This document shows positions 28,151-37,106 of a stretch of DNA of 64,000 bases, piece after piece; position 1 is the stretch's first letter, and every line of letters starts with the position of its first letter. This DNA is from Gammaproteobacteria bacterium. GTDB taxonomy: Bacteria; Pseudomonadota; Gammaproteobacteria; Ga0077536. Below the pieces are notes generated by a model that did not search any database, was not told the origin of the DNA, and saw only the letters and a list, made by a program, of their open reading frames with translations. The DNA lies in contig JAJFJQ010000030.1 in assembly GCA_021773835.1 (NCBI GenBank), positions 44,054 to 108,053 on the forward strand, in the 5' to 3' direction. Made by a program: the position numbers and the translations under genes.

Positions 28151-28818
28151 TTTAAAACTTCCTGCAAAAGGCTTCTCGACCAAGCTTGAAAATCTTCTTG
28201 CTTGTTCGCGCGTGGATACGGCGATGAGGGCACTTCCTTATTCAAAAACTTGCACAGCGGCTCCCACCCATCTTTTGCGTCGAATACTAGCAAACGATCA
28301 TCCGGAATATTTACTTTTACAGCTTCGATATGCGCTTCATAATTTTCAATTGCATAAGCCTTGTCATTAAATTTTCCCTCAAACTGTTGTTTCCAAATTA
28401 GGTTATCCATCAATCGAATAACTTTAAATAAATCTCTTGCAGTCGCAGAAAAAGGTAATTTGGCGAACATTTTTCGCTTGATGGCTATCCCAGGATCATA
28501 ACTATAAATAGTGGCGCAGACACTTTCGTACCAGCTCTCAGCATCTCGCACGCTAAGGATCACTTTTGCCTTCGGGTAGTGTGCGGCTAACTCCTTGTAA
28601 TAAAGGCTGCCTGGAAAGTCTACGATGGATTGGAATCCGGAAAAGAGCACGTCCCAATCGACCTCGGCTCGGTTAATCGCATTCGCCCAGTGCTTTATAC
28701 CCGCAGGATCCTTAATTAGGGCCATCATATGGTAGCAACGACCGTAACCTAGCCCTTCCAACGCCAGCTGCAGTGATCTCGTGCCAGTCCGGCCGTAGCC
28801 GGCTCCAATTACTTGCAT
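28147..28818 (-). CDS. sulfotransferase family protein
   Basis: A 223-residue protein. The N-terminal GAGYGRTGTRSLQLALEGLG is the P-loop-like PAPS-binding motif, and KAKVILSVRDAESWYESV is the second conserved block with the 3'-phosphate contacts. Related proteins act on small hydroxylated metabolites or lipids, or are of unknown role. It is AT-richer by eye than the flanking oxygenase genes and is bracketed by IS ends (28108-28150 and 28925), so it may have arrived by transfer. Its link to the catabolic genes is unclear. Confidence 0.78.
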   Translation of the reverse strand: MQVIGAGYGRTGTRSLQLALEGLGYGRCYHMMALIKDPAGIKHWANAINRAEVDWDVLFSGFQSIVDFPGSLYYKELAAHYPKAKVILSVRDAESWYESVCATIYSYDPGIAIKRKMFAKLPFSATARDLFKVIRLMDNLIWKQQFEGKFNDKAYAIENYEAHIEAVKVNIPDDRLLVFDAKDGWEPLCKFLNKEVPSSPYPRANKQEDFQAWSRSLLQEVLN

Positions 28819-28924
28819 GCTAAGTTCCCTTTTCGTTTAGAGCTCGATTAACTCGGATTATCTTTTACGTAAATTATTTTGTTTCAATCATCGTTCTACC
28901 GAGGATCTCTTTCACGAGTTTTTA

Positions 28925-30272
28925 CTCTGACCCTGACGGGTCCCCACGAAATTAGCCGTAATTATCGCACGCCTGTCCTGCGAGGTAGCTGAGTCTACAC
29001 ATAGCCTGTCGGAGATCTCGGATCCTTAGTCGAATTTTTCGGTCAACAACAACCCTTAGCCCGATAAAAGCTAAAGACAACACGTTTTCATGGCGCGTTG
29101 TGTTGGCTTGTGACTTCCGATGTTGATTGGACACGGTTGCAGCCATGCCGAGTATCACCAATATCCAGTTCGCGAGGGTCGTGAGCAAGATAAGGACCGT
29201 CATTCGTTTGATCTGTCGCGTGCCGTTTTGTTCAAACCCAAGACCGAAGCGTGAGCTTTTCATATCGCGGAAACTTTCTTCTATTTGCATCCGAGTACGA
29301 TAAATATTCACGACACGCTTAGCCAGTTGCTGATGCTTAGGCAATGAGGTGCTGAGCAGCCATGGATTATTCGCTGACTTTTTGTATGTTAGCGCCTTTT
29401 TGGAACGCCTCGGATGTCCCTTACGAGTAAGGTCCGCTCGGCCCTGACGTTTCTGTTTGTAAAGCACCATCGTGCAATTCAGTGGGTTACTACGGTTGAT
29501 GTAACCGGTGAAAACTTTCGCAGTAGAAGTGGCCTGCTCATACAACACTGAAATGCTTTGCCAATGGTCATCGTCCAATGAATAATAATTTGGCTTTCGT
29601 GAGCGTCCGACAAAATCCCAGCCCAGCGCCAATACCTCACGAAACAACGGCGTTTTAAAGCCCGCATCCGTGAGGATGACCGGTCGGCAATCCGGACCCT
29701 ATATACCCGCCAGGCGGTTGAGATATTGGCGATGTGCCCTCGGCTTTTCTTTCGTTGTCACGTCGTGGACTTCTTCATAGAGCGTCAAACACCGACCGTC
29801 TATCGCCAACGTGGCCCGAAGCAAGAAGTGTCGCTTGCTGGCGTCCAGATCTGACCAGTCGACAAGTATGATGGGCCGCGCTATGCCTTGAATTATCGTC
29901 CTGGCCATTGACGTATAAATCGTCATCACTTCCCCGTGTAACCGATGATTCGACAGCAATCGATCCGCTCGCTTAATGTTATGTTTTTCTTTGGCGCTCG
30001 ACTTTAGCCATCTGCCGATACGTGTCACCGTCGCCGAGGAACCGCGGAGTAAACTGCGCACGCACGCAGATAATGCAGTCCGTCGCGAGTGATGCATCTG
30101 CGGCGTGACAATGGATAGGCTTTTATTCAAAATAGTCGTTACATGCATGGTGTTTCCTGGTTTGTGATGTTTGGCGATTGATCAGATCACCAAATGCCAT
30201 GAATGTTCCCTTCGATTTAACTTATTTGACTGATCCTTATCAACTATTTATGGGGATACCTCAGGGTCAGAG
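28925..30272 (-). mobile_element. IS4-family insertion sequence
   Basis: A 1.35-kb element bounded by imperfect inverted repeats. The left end begins CTCTGACCCTGA (28925) and the complement of the right end reads CTCTGACCCTGA too (from 30272), both followed by a CCCCA block a few bases on. It carries one transposase gene with an internal stop. No clear target duplication is visible next to these ends. The right end supplies the last codons of the neighbouring PPOX-family gene. Confidence 0.8.
28952..30148 (-). pseudogene. IS4-family transposase with in-frame stop
   Basis: One continuous frame of about 398 codons, split by a TAG at 29701-29699. The N-terminal part holds the first catalytic Asp (ILVDWSDLDASKRHFLL). 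After the stop the frame continues with RPVILTDAGFKTPLFREVL, which has the second Asp, and YRTRMQIEESFRDMK, the IS4 YREK signature with the Glu. No base is missing or added, so a single nonsense change (for instance from TAT or CAG) explains the break. The element is probably inactive unless the stop is suppressed. Confidence 0.85.
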
Positions 30273-30685
30273 CCGAAGGCTAAAACTCGGTCCGGTTCAA
30301 TCGCATATATCACCCTTACTTCATTTTCCCTGATCGGCGTGTAGGTATTCTCGCCGGTATATTTGGCGGCCATCAAATGCATGTGATCCATCCCACCTGT
30401 TGTAGTGTAGGTCACAACACGGCCGCGAATTTCCAGCCAAAAATAAGGACTGTACGGATCCACGAGTAAAACCGTGGCCCACATGCGTTTTTCCATGTTG
30501 CGGCTTTTTTGGCGGTCGTCCGCTGCATTAACCCTAAGATAAGTTCCATCATAGTCGCACCACACCGGGTGGACTTGTGGACGGCCATCCGGCATGACTG
30601 TAGCGAGATGGGCGAGCACTGGATCGGTAAGCAAACGCATGTGGCTGTCAGGAATAGCTATCGGCACGATGGGTGTCCTCAGCAA
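30248..30685 (-). CDS. pyridoxamine 5'-phosphate oxidase-like (PPOX, F420/FMN split-barrel) protein, 3' end replaced by IS
   Basis: A 145-residue split beta-barrel flavin/F420-binding protein. LAHLATVMPDGRPQVHPVWC near residue 24 and YLRVNAADDRQKSRNMEKR are the family's cofactor blocks. The last eight or so codons (GSDPEVSP) and the stop come from the right end of the IS4 element, so the original C-terminus was lost, though the family usually ends close to this point. Such enzymes reduce unsaturated ketones, oxidise heme-like compounds or bind F420. Function here is unknown. Confidence 0.75.
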   Translation of the reverse strand: MLRTPIVPIAIPDSHMRLLTDPVLAHLATVMPDGRPQVHPVWCDYDGTYLRVNAADDRQKSRNMEKRMWATVLLVDPYSPYFWLEIRGRVVTYTTTGGMDHMHLMAAKYTGENTYTPIRENEVRVIYAIEPDRVLAFGSDPEVSP

Positions 30686-31262
<577 letters not shown>

Positions 31263-31349
31263 CACAAGGATGTGCAATTGTTTTGGGGACGTGCCCAACA
31301 AATCCCGGATCCATTCTGAAGATACGCAAATAAAACCCCGATCGCAATT

Positions 31350-31733
31350 TTATTCAATCGGCCTAAATACCAGTTGTCCGTCACCATCGAATTCAGCCAT
31401 TAAAGCCATACCAACTTTCAGAGCCGAAAGATCATCAATAATAACCGCACTGATCAACCGAGGCCCCTCGGCCAGTTCAACGGTGGCGATATTGTATGGC
31501 GTGGGCCGGTTGGGATCGTACTGCTGGTGGTAGATAACAAAAGAGTAGAGCGTTGCGCGGCCACTAGCGGCCACCCAGTCAACTTGCGTATCCCAGCTAT
31601 CCAGCGCAGTTCGAGCCGTTAAGCCCATCACGTTACCATCGCCAGATTGAGGCACCCGCAATTCACCGGCCTGAATAAACGTCTTAAAGGTTTTATCGAA
31701 ATCTTCACCACCCTGCTCTGCATTAATGCTCAT
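31350..31733 (-). CDS. DUF35 OB-fold protein, partner of thiolase-like enzyme
   Basis: A 127-residue protein of the DUF35 OB-fold family, which pairs with thiolase-like enzymes, for example in steroid side-chain retro-aldolases. The OB-fold core (GRATLYSFVIYHQQYDP, YNIATVELAEGPRLIS, VGMALMAEFD) is normal. The N-terminal zinc-ribbon region, usually with two Cys pairs, shows none (LRVPQSGDGNVMGLTA), so zinc is probably not bound. Its ATG overlaps the thiolase stop as ATGA (31730-31733), indicating coupled translation and probably a stable complex. Confidence 0.82.
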   Translation of the reverse strand: MSINAEQGGEDFDKTFKTFIQAGELRVPQSGDGNVMGLTARTALDSWDTQVDWVAASGRATLYSFVIYHQQYDPNRPTPYNIATVELAEGPRLISAVIIDDLSALKVGMALMAEFDGDGQLVFRPIE

Positions 31734-32914
31734 GACAGGTTCTCCATCGGACTCATAATCAGCGCGGCGTGGTATTGCAAGCGCCCGCCACTGCCGCTCA
31801 CCAAGATCACATCGTTGTTATCCACCTGCCGGTCGCCGCCATCTCTGCGGCCCTGAATAACGGCTTCGCTGATGGGAGTCATGCCCTGAAGATAATAGCC
31901 GGACAACTGACCACCCCCGGTATTGACCGGCAAAGCCCCGCCCGGGGAGATATTGCCGTCGGCAATAAAAGGCCCGCCTTCACCGGGTGGGCAAAAACCA
32001 TAATCTTCGATCGACACCAGACCAGCGTAAGAAAAGGCATCATAAAACTGGCACATCGATACATCCTTCGGGCCGACGCCCGACATTTGGTAGGCCCCCT
32101 GCCCGGCCAATTTGGCACCTGATGTGGTTTCCCGATCAAATCCGGTCAGCCCAGGCATACCGGCGTGGCCCTGACCCATGCCGTGAATATAGACCGGCGG
32201 CTTGACGCAATCTTTGGCCCGCTCAACACTGGTCACCACCACCGCTGCCGCACCGTTAACTGGGTAGCAACAATCGAAAATGCGAAACGGCTCGACGATT
32301 AGGCGAGAGGCGAGATAACCTTCCATTGATAGGGGCTTTTTTAGAAACGCACGATCATTGCGCATGGCCCATTCACGTAGCGCGATGGCGTAACCGCCGA
32401 GATGCTCTTCGGTGGTGCCATAAACCGCCATATGCCGTTGCGCTGCCATGGCATAGCCACCCGTAGCACCAATAAAACCGTAGCGCTGTTCCCAGCCGTC
32501 AATGCCGGTGAGTGGCATATAGATAGCAAAAGCATCGCCACCGCCGCCTCCGTCCTGGGGTGCCAGGGGCGCATCCGAAAACACGCACACCACGGCTTTG
32601 GCCATGCCGTAACTAATGGCCATGGATGCCTGCTGCAACATTTGCACGGCACTGGAGCCTTCGGCTTCCACGGAATTGGCCAGGCGAAGATCGTAGAGAC
32701 CGAGATCGTCTTGTAGCTCCAGAGGCAAATCCTCGAAAGGTGCCAGTGGTGAGCGGTTCAATAACATACCGTCGATATCGGTTTTATTGAGCCCAGAATC
32801 TATCACCGCAGCACGCACCGCATCGGCCGCCAGCTCCCGCGTCGTGCCTATAGGTTTGCGGGACAGCTCACTAAAGCCGAGGCCCACAACCGCTGATATT
32901 GCTTTATGTGCCAT
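31730..32914 (-). CDS. thiolase-fold lipid-transfer protein / side-chain aldolase-like
   Basis: A 394-residue SCP-x/Ltp-type thiolase-fold protein. Family blocks include AADAVRAAVIDSGLNKTDID, CQFYDAFSYAGLVSIEDYGF and LPVNTGGGQLSGYYLQGM. The position of the nucleophilic Cys in true thiolases reads VEAEGSSAVQM, with no Cys, as in Ltp2-type retro-aldolases that work with a DUF35 partner. The DUF35 gene follows with a four-base overlap. A GAGGGA site precedes the ATG at 32914. With the Rieske pair upstream, it may cleave a hydroxylated acyl-CoA side chain; that is inference. Confidence 0.83.
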   Translation of the reverse strand: MAHKAISAVVGLGFSELSRKPIGTTRELAADAVRAAVIDSGLNKTDIDGMLLNRSPLAPFEDLPLELQDDLGLYDLRLANSVEAEGSSAVQMLQQASMAISYGMAKAVVCVFSDAPLAPQDGGGGGDAFAIYMPLTGIDGWEQRYGFIGATGGYAMAAQRHMAVYGTTEEHLGGYAIALREWAMRNDRAFLKKPLSMEGYLASRLIVEPFRIFDCCYPVNGAAAVVVTSVERAKDCVKPPVYIHGMGQGHAGMPGLTGFDRETTSGAKLAGQGAYQMSGVGPKDVSMCQFYDAFSYAGLVSIEDYGFCPPGEGGPFIADGNISPGGALPVNTGGGQLSGYYLQGMTPISEAVIQGRRDGGDRQVDNNDVILVSGSGGRLQYHAALIMSPMENLS

Positions 32915-32949
32915 TTCTTGCGTCCCTCAGTCTTTGCCTCTAACCCCTG

Positions 32950-33450
32950 TTAAATCAGAAAACCAATGCTGGGCAGAGCTTCATTGCCATTTATCAGCAT
33001 TACTTTTTTCAGAAACATCTTTAGTTGACCACCTTTGCGACGGATACCATGTTCAACCCGACCGGGCCAGATCTCGATATTTTTTGTCGATTGCGCGCGC
33101 AGTTCATATAAAACGAAATTGGATAACACCTTGTATTCGGGATCCTCTGTGCCCTCGTAGATTTCTATTTCGATATTGGAAATTAATCGGCGCATCGGCG
33201 ACCTCGGTACCTGGGCATAGCGCTCACCAGTATTGAGTTGGGCGATGCGTGTTCTTATCCGACTGCGATTATCAGCGCTAATCGACAGATGTTTGGCCGA
33301 ATCAAAATCACCTTCGCCCCGGGGAATCCAATAAAACATATCATCATCGACCAGGGCTTCCCACTCGCTATACCGGGACTCGTCGGCAAAGCGCGCTTCT
33401 TTGTAGAGAAAATCCCGTAGTTCGGCGTATTGTTCGTAGGCAAGGGTCAA
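32950..33450 (-). CDS. Rieske ring-hydroxylating oxygenase, beta subunit
   Basis: A 166-residue beta subunit: FLYKEARFADESRYSEWEAL and DDDMFYWIPRGEGD at the N-terminus, then SPMRRLISNIEIEI and RRKGGQLKMFLKKVMLING. The apparent start is a TTG at 33450, preceded by GGAG about nine bases away; homology begins right there, and the nearest upstream ATG is in another frame. It lies 108 bases after its alpha subunit and 35 bases before the thiolase gene, in one minus-strand operon. Confidence 0.84.
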   Translation of the reverse strand: MTLAYEQYAELRDFLYKEARFADESRYSEWEALVDDDMFYWIPRGEGDFDSAKHLSISADNRSRIRTRIAQLNTGERYAQVPRSPMRRLISNIEIEIYEGTEDPEYKVLSNFVLYELRAQSTKNIEIWPGRVEHGIRRKGGQLKMFLKKVMLINGNEALPSIGFLI

Positions 33451-33558
33451 AAGTTAGTACTCCATCTCTTAACAATTAAGTCTCAATAAGCATGTCTCAA
33501 TAGATTATGGCCAAATAAACGTGCCTCAAAAAATATGGCGCAAGGTGATTAATTGCTC

Positions 33559-34848
33559 TCAGACCGCGGACATAATGTCCCGATAATGGTGCCAAAAACT
33601 GCGATTAGTCACCTCGTCGGAAATCCTACCGCTGCGTACACCGTACTCATCGACCTCTTCACGTTCGGCGCCGCGAGATAATTCCAGCCAGCTCGAAGCG
33701 CCCTGCAAAGCAATTTGCTGGCGCTCAGATATGATACCGTCATCGGCCAACACCAGCGATGCCGGGCCAAGGGCCGCTTCAGACTGACGCATAAATTTAT
33801 TATTTAAATCATCGGCGACGCCTTCGAGCAACATCGGCGTATGCCATTGCACACACTCATTGGCGTTAACTGGCTGGATGATGACAATATTCATTTCACC
33901 CAAAAACAGGTTAGGGAATATTGTTGCGTGGGACGGCCCGTCAATTAATTTGCGCATCCCTGCTTCTTCGCCATAGGCCGCAGCCATGTCTTTCGCGTAG
34001 TCGGGAAACCGGCTAATCGGCGCCCCGAGCCACTCCAGAGGTTTGGTGTAAACCGGAGCAAAATCGAGCTCCACGTGGCCACCGCCCCAATCCCGGGTGC
34101 GTGCCAGAGTTTCTTCATCAGGATCGGTGATCGCGTCGGCGTAATCAGAGTCAATCACTTTCTTGAGGGATGAATGAACAAACTGAACGTGATAACCGTC
34201 GGTGTCGTTCTCGGGCAACATTTTCCAGTTGCCCTCGAACTTATGCTTCACCCATCCGGCAGACAGGTTGATTTTCCCGGTGGGTGACATTTCTACATTG
34301 CGGTCGATCAGGCGCTTAGCATGGCCCAGATGGTCCTCAAGGGACGCAACACCTGCATTGAAGGTAGCAAAAACAAAACCGCGATAGTTTTCGGTGCGCA
34401 ACACACGCAAAGGTAAGTCCGATTTTTCTTTAGCGAACCGACCGGGTCCTGGCACATCGAGGAGTTCGCCATTTAAAGAATAAATCCAACCGTGATATAG
34501 GCACTTCAAAAATTTAGCATTGCCCTCAGGATGCACACAGATCATATTACCGCGATGAGCGCAGCGATTGATCATTACGTTAATATTGTCATCCCTGGTA
34601 CGAACCATCACGAGGGACTCCCGGGCAATCGTGCGGCAAACATAGTCGCCCGTTTTCGGTATTTCAGAATCGTGACCGATGAATACCCAGTTGCCGTAAA
34701 ACACCCGATCCATCTCTTCATCAAAAATATCCTGACGGGTATATAAACTGCCGTGAATACGATCGGATTGGATGAGATTGGTGTAATCGATTGCGGGTTT
34801 TTCTGATTCAGACTGGGGGCGTTGTTGCTTATTCATGATCGAGTCCAT
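33559..34848 (-). CDS. Rieske ring-hydroxylating oxygenase, alpha subunit
   Basis: A 429-residue catalytic subunit. Rieske ligands are Cys96 and His98 (RCAHRG) and Cys116 and His119 (CLYHGW); the iron histidines are His220 and His225 in TDGYHVQFVH. The N-terminal 20 residues are polar and poorly conserved, and Met5 (34836) is an alternative start. It heads a minus-strand operon of alpha, beta, thiolase and DUF35. This is one of four alpha-type genes in the window and is intact. Confidence 0.9.
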   Translation of the reverse strand: MDSIMNKQQRPQSESEKPAIDYTNLIQSDRIHGSLYTRQDIFDEEMDRVFYGNWVFIGHDSEIPKTGDYVCRTIARESLVMVRTRDDNINVMINRCAHRGNMICVHPEGNAKFLKCLYHGWIYSLNGELLDVPGPGRFAKEKSDLPLRVLRTENYRGFVFATFNAGVASLEDHLGHAKRLIDRNVEMSPTGKINLSAGWVKHKFEGNWKMLPENDTDGYHVQFVHSSLKKVIDSDYADAITDPDEETLARTRDWGGGHVELDFAPVYTKPLEWLGAPISRFPDYAKDMAAAYGEEAGMRKLIDGPSHATIFPNLFLGEMNIVIIQPVNANECVQWHTPMLLEGVADDLNNKFMRQSEAALGPASLVLADDGIISERQQIALQGASSWLELSRGAEREEVDEYGVRSGRISDEVTNRSFWHHYRDIMSAV

Positions 34849-34920
34849 CTAAATTGCTGATCCAAATATTGCGACTCTTGGCTCGTTACCTGGAAACGGG
34901 CTAGCTTCACGCAAAAAGGC

Positions 34921-35163
34921 TCACACGGCGAGTATTAGTTTATCAATTCTCGAGTATCGGTGGTTGCGTGTGATGTTACCATGGTTCTGTTTCCAGAGTT
35001 TCTCGATGTCGTTCACCCAGGGCTGATAGCCCGGCTGGAAAAGGATGTCGAACTTCGGGTTATGTTTCAGCCAGGCTTGCGCCAGGTTGGATTTGTGGAT
35101 GATGTAGTTATCGGCAATGAGGGGCCAATAGCGAAGCCCGGCCTTTCCCTGCGTGGTCGAACC
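34921..35163 (-). pseudogene. C-terminal fragment of an IS630-family transposase
   Basis: An open frame without a start codon reads IADNYIIHKSNLAQAWLKHN, PKFDILFQPGYQPWVNDIEK and LWKQNHGNITRNHR before a stop at 34923. This is the second Asp and the final Glu region (DNxxxHxS ... W-x-N-x-I-E) of IS630/Tc1-like transposases. The N-terminal half is absent. The surrounding 34849-35463 region has no other recognisable gene apart from short unassignable open frames on the minus strand. Confidence 0.75.
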
Positions 35164-35463
35164 GATCGTAAGAACGCGAAAGATACGCGAGTGATCCGTG
35201 CATACGATGACTCAAATTAGCGCCGAAGTTATGTACGCCGGGAAAAACATTGCGGTAGCTGCTCGACATCGCGAATTGTTCTACCAGGAAATATCCCGAT
35301 GGCCGAGTCAGGCCGAATACTGTAATTGGCTTAGCCGGTAGGCCGCCGTGCTACGCTTCAAGAATATCGGTGGGCAGCGTGCACCGGCACACCGGCCAAG
35401 TTCATCTCATTAGCGAACCGTTCCGTATCAACGCAGTTCCCCTCGACCAACGCCACCGTCCTG

Positions 35464-36015
35464 GTGCGGCCGACTGCGAATACCGGAATCGCGCTGCCAA
35501 CGATTGGAGAACTCTACGAGTCGCGCCTCAAGTTGATTGAGCTAGCGGATCAGGCAAGTTTTTACGGTTACCACCTAGCCGAACACCACGGTACTTCACT
35601 GGGGATGACCCCTTCGCCGTCGGTATTTTTAGCCGCACTGGCACAACGTACAACGCGCATTCGATTCAGTCCTGTAGCGTTTCTGTTGCCAATGTACCAT
35701 CCGGTCCGTTTAATCGAAGAAGTTTGCATGCTCGGTCATCTTTCGCAGGGGTGCGTTGAGTTAGGAATTAGCCGCGGTATTTCACCGTATGAAATCAAAT
35801 GCCTTGGCATCGACCCTGACGCAACCCGTGAAGTCTTCGTAGAAACGCTAGAAAATTTTCGCGCGGGGATGAGCAACGACGTACTCGATTACACCGGCAA
35901 ACACCACGAGTTTCACGACGTGCCGATGAAAATCAAACCATTGCAGCGCATGACCATTGGGATTGATCCAAGAACTCCGCGGTGCGTGACTCACCGGCGC
36001 TATGTTTCACCTTGA
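35464..36015 (+). pseudogene. truncated LLM-class flavin oxidoreductase gene
   Basis: The first 150 or so residues match the N-terminal half of an LLM oxidoreductase: LIELADQASFYGYHLAEHHG (the family EHH motif), LAALAQRTTRIRFSPVAFLL and LEEVCML-like LIEEVCMLGHLSQGCVELGI. Homology stops near 35940 (MKIKPLQ); the remaining codons run antisense through a glutathione S-transferase remnant. The C-terminal half is missing and the 5' end has no clear start, so this is a broken gene. Confidence 0.8.
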
Positions 36016-36098
36016 CGTGCTCGAACGGTAATTCTAGTTCTTCGAGCAACCACAGCGCGCTGAGCCCGCAACATAACCTTCCCAAATGGCGTCAACAT
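35939..36098 (-). pseudogene. glutathione S-transferase N-terminal fragment
   Basis: On the minus strand an ATG at 36098 with GGAGGAG upstream is followed, after a frame change, by LWLLEELELPFEHVKVKHS and GESRTAEFL, the thioredoxin-fold N-terminus of GSTs. A further frame change gives INPNGHALQW, matching the GST cis-Pro region (usually INPNGxVPxL). Only about 50 codons survive, with two frameshifts, butted against the LLM fragment. Confidence 0.65.
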
Positions 36099-36317
36099 TA
36101 GTCTCCTCCGGTTAGCTTGCAGTAATTGCTAGCGAACAACGAACCAAAGGACGTCAGTAAAACCTATTGGACAGCACAAGCTGAAAGCTTCCCTGCCAGC
36201 GTTTCGAGGAAACTTTCCGGTATCTTTAGCTGGATATTTGGGTTTACGCGGTGAGGTTGACCTGATAGCGTGAACGTCAATAAGTGTTACGGTTGTTCAC
36301 AGAATAGGGACCGCTGG

Positions 36318-36932
36318 ATGCATGTTGGTATGACGACATTTTTTTCAAAACTTGAGCGGCATCCATACCGACCAAGAAGTTTATCAGCACGAATTGTCCA
36401 TGGCTGATATGGCAGAACCACTGGGGTTTGAAAGTATTTGGACGGCGGAGCATCATTTCGACGACTACACAATGTGCCCGAACCCGTTGCAATTTCTGAC
36501 CTACATGGTGGGACGAGCGGAGCGGGCCTTGCTAGGTACGATGGTCATGGTGCTACCGTGGCACGATCCAGTGGGCGTCGCCGAAGAGATCTCGGTACTT
36601 GACCCTATGTCCAACGGCCGCGCCATTGTCGGCGTCGGAACGAAGGCCTAGCGGATATCAAGGGCTATGAGTACTACGGCGGCTTGTCAAAAAACATCAA
36701 CAAGCATGGCATCGACACATTCGTAGACTTCCTCGCCGACCTGCAGGTTTCAGGCGCGCCAGATCAAGTGTTCGAGCGCATGCGCGAATATCAGGATATG
36801 ACCAACTTTGCCGGCTTCAATTACGGTGGCATGCCGCATGAACTTGCAAAAACATCCATGCGTACCCTTTTCTCCATGGGGTGGAATTCAATCGATATAA
36901 TTCCTAACCAGCTTTCGATAAATCCGGCGTAA
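36318..36932 (+). pseudogene. LLM-class flavin oxidoreductase gene with frameshift and internal deletion
   Basis: ATG 36318 (AGGGA upstream) starts MHVGMTTFF, then a run of seven T shifts the frame; with six T it would continue as QNLSGIHTDQEVYQHELSMA, LGFESIWTAEHHFDDYTMCP and so on. The frame stops at 36651 after SNGRAIVGVGTKA. A second in-part sequence, YYGGLSKNINKHGIDTFVDF and GAPDQVFERMREY, is the C-terminal part of the same family. About 150-200 residues between them are missing. The gene is a decayed copy. Confidence 0.8.
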
Positions 36933-37106
36933 GAAACTGATAATGAACGCCGATGATTTGTAAGGTTAGCGATCGATATGGCAGCAATTTTATTGATCGG
37001 CTGTCATGATTTTAGTATCCCTGAGGATTACGCGTAGCAAGGCGCCAATGGGATCAGGTTATGACCAATCCTTAAACATTTTTGCACATCCCGAGGAGGT
37101 CACAAG

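Noticed and set aside
28900..30290. Target-site duplication around the IS4 element
   Set aside because: The flanks contain GAGTTTT-like sequences, but in inverted rather than direct orientation, so no duplication can be claimed.
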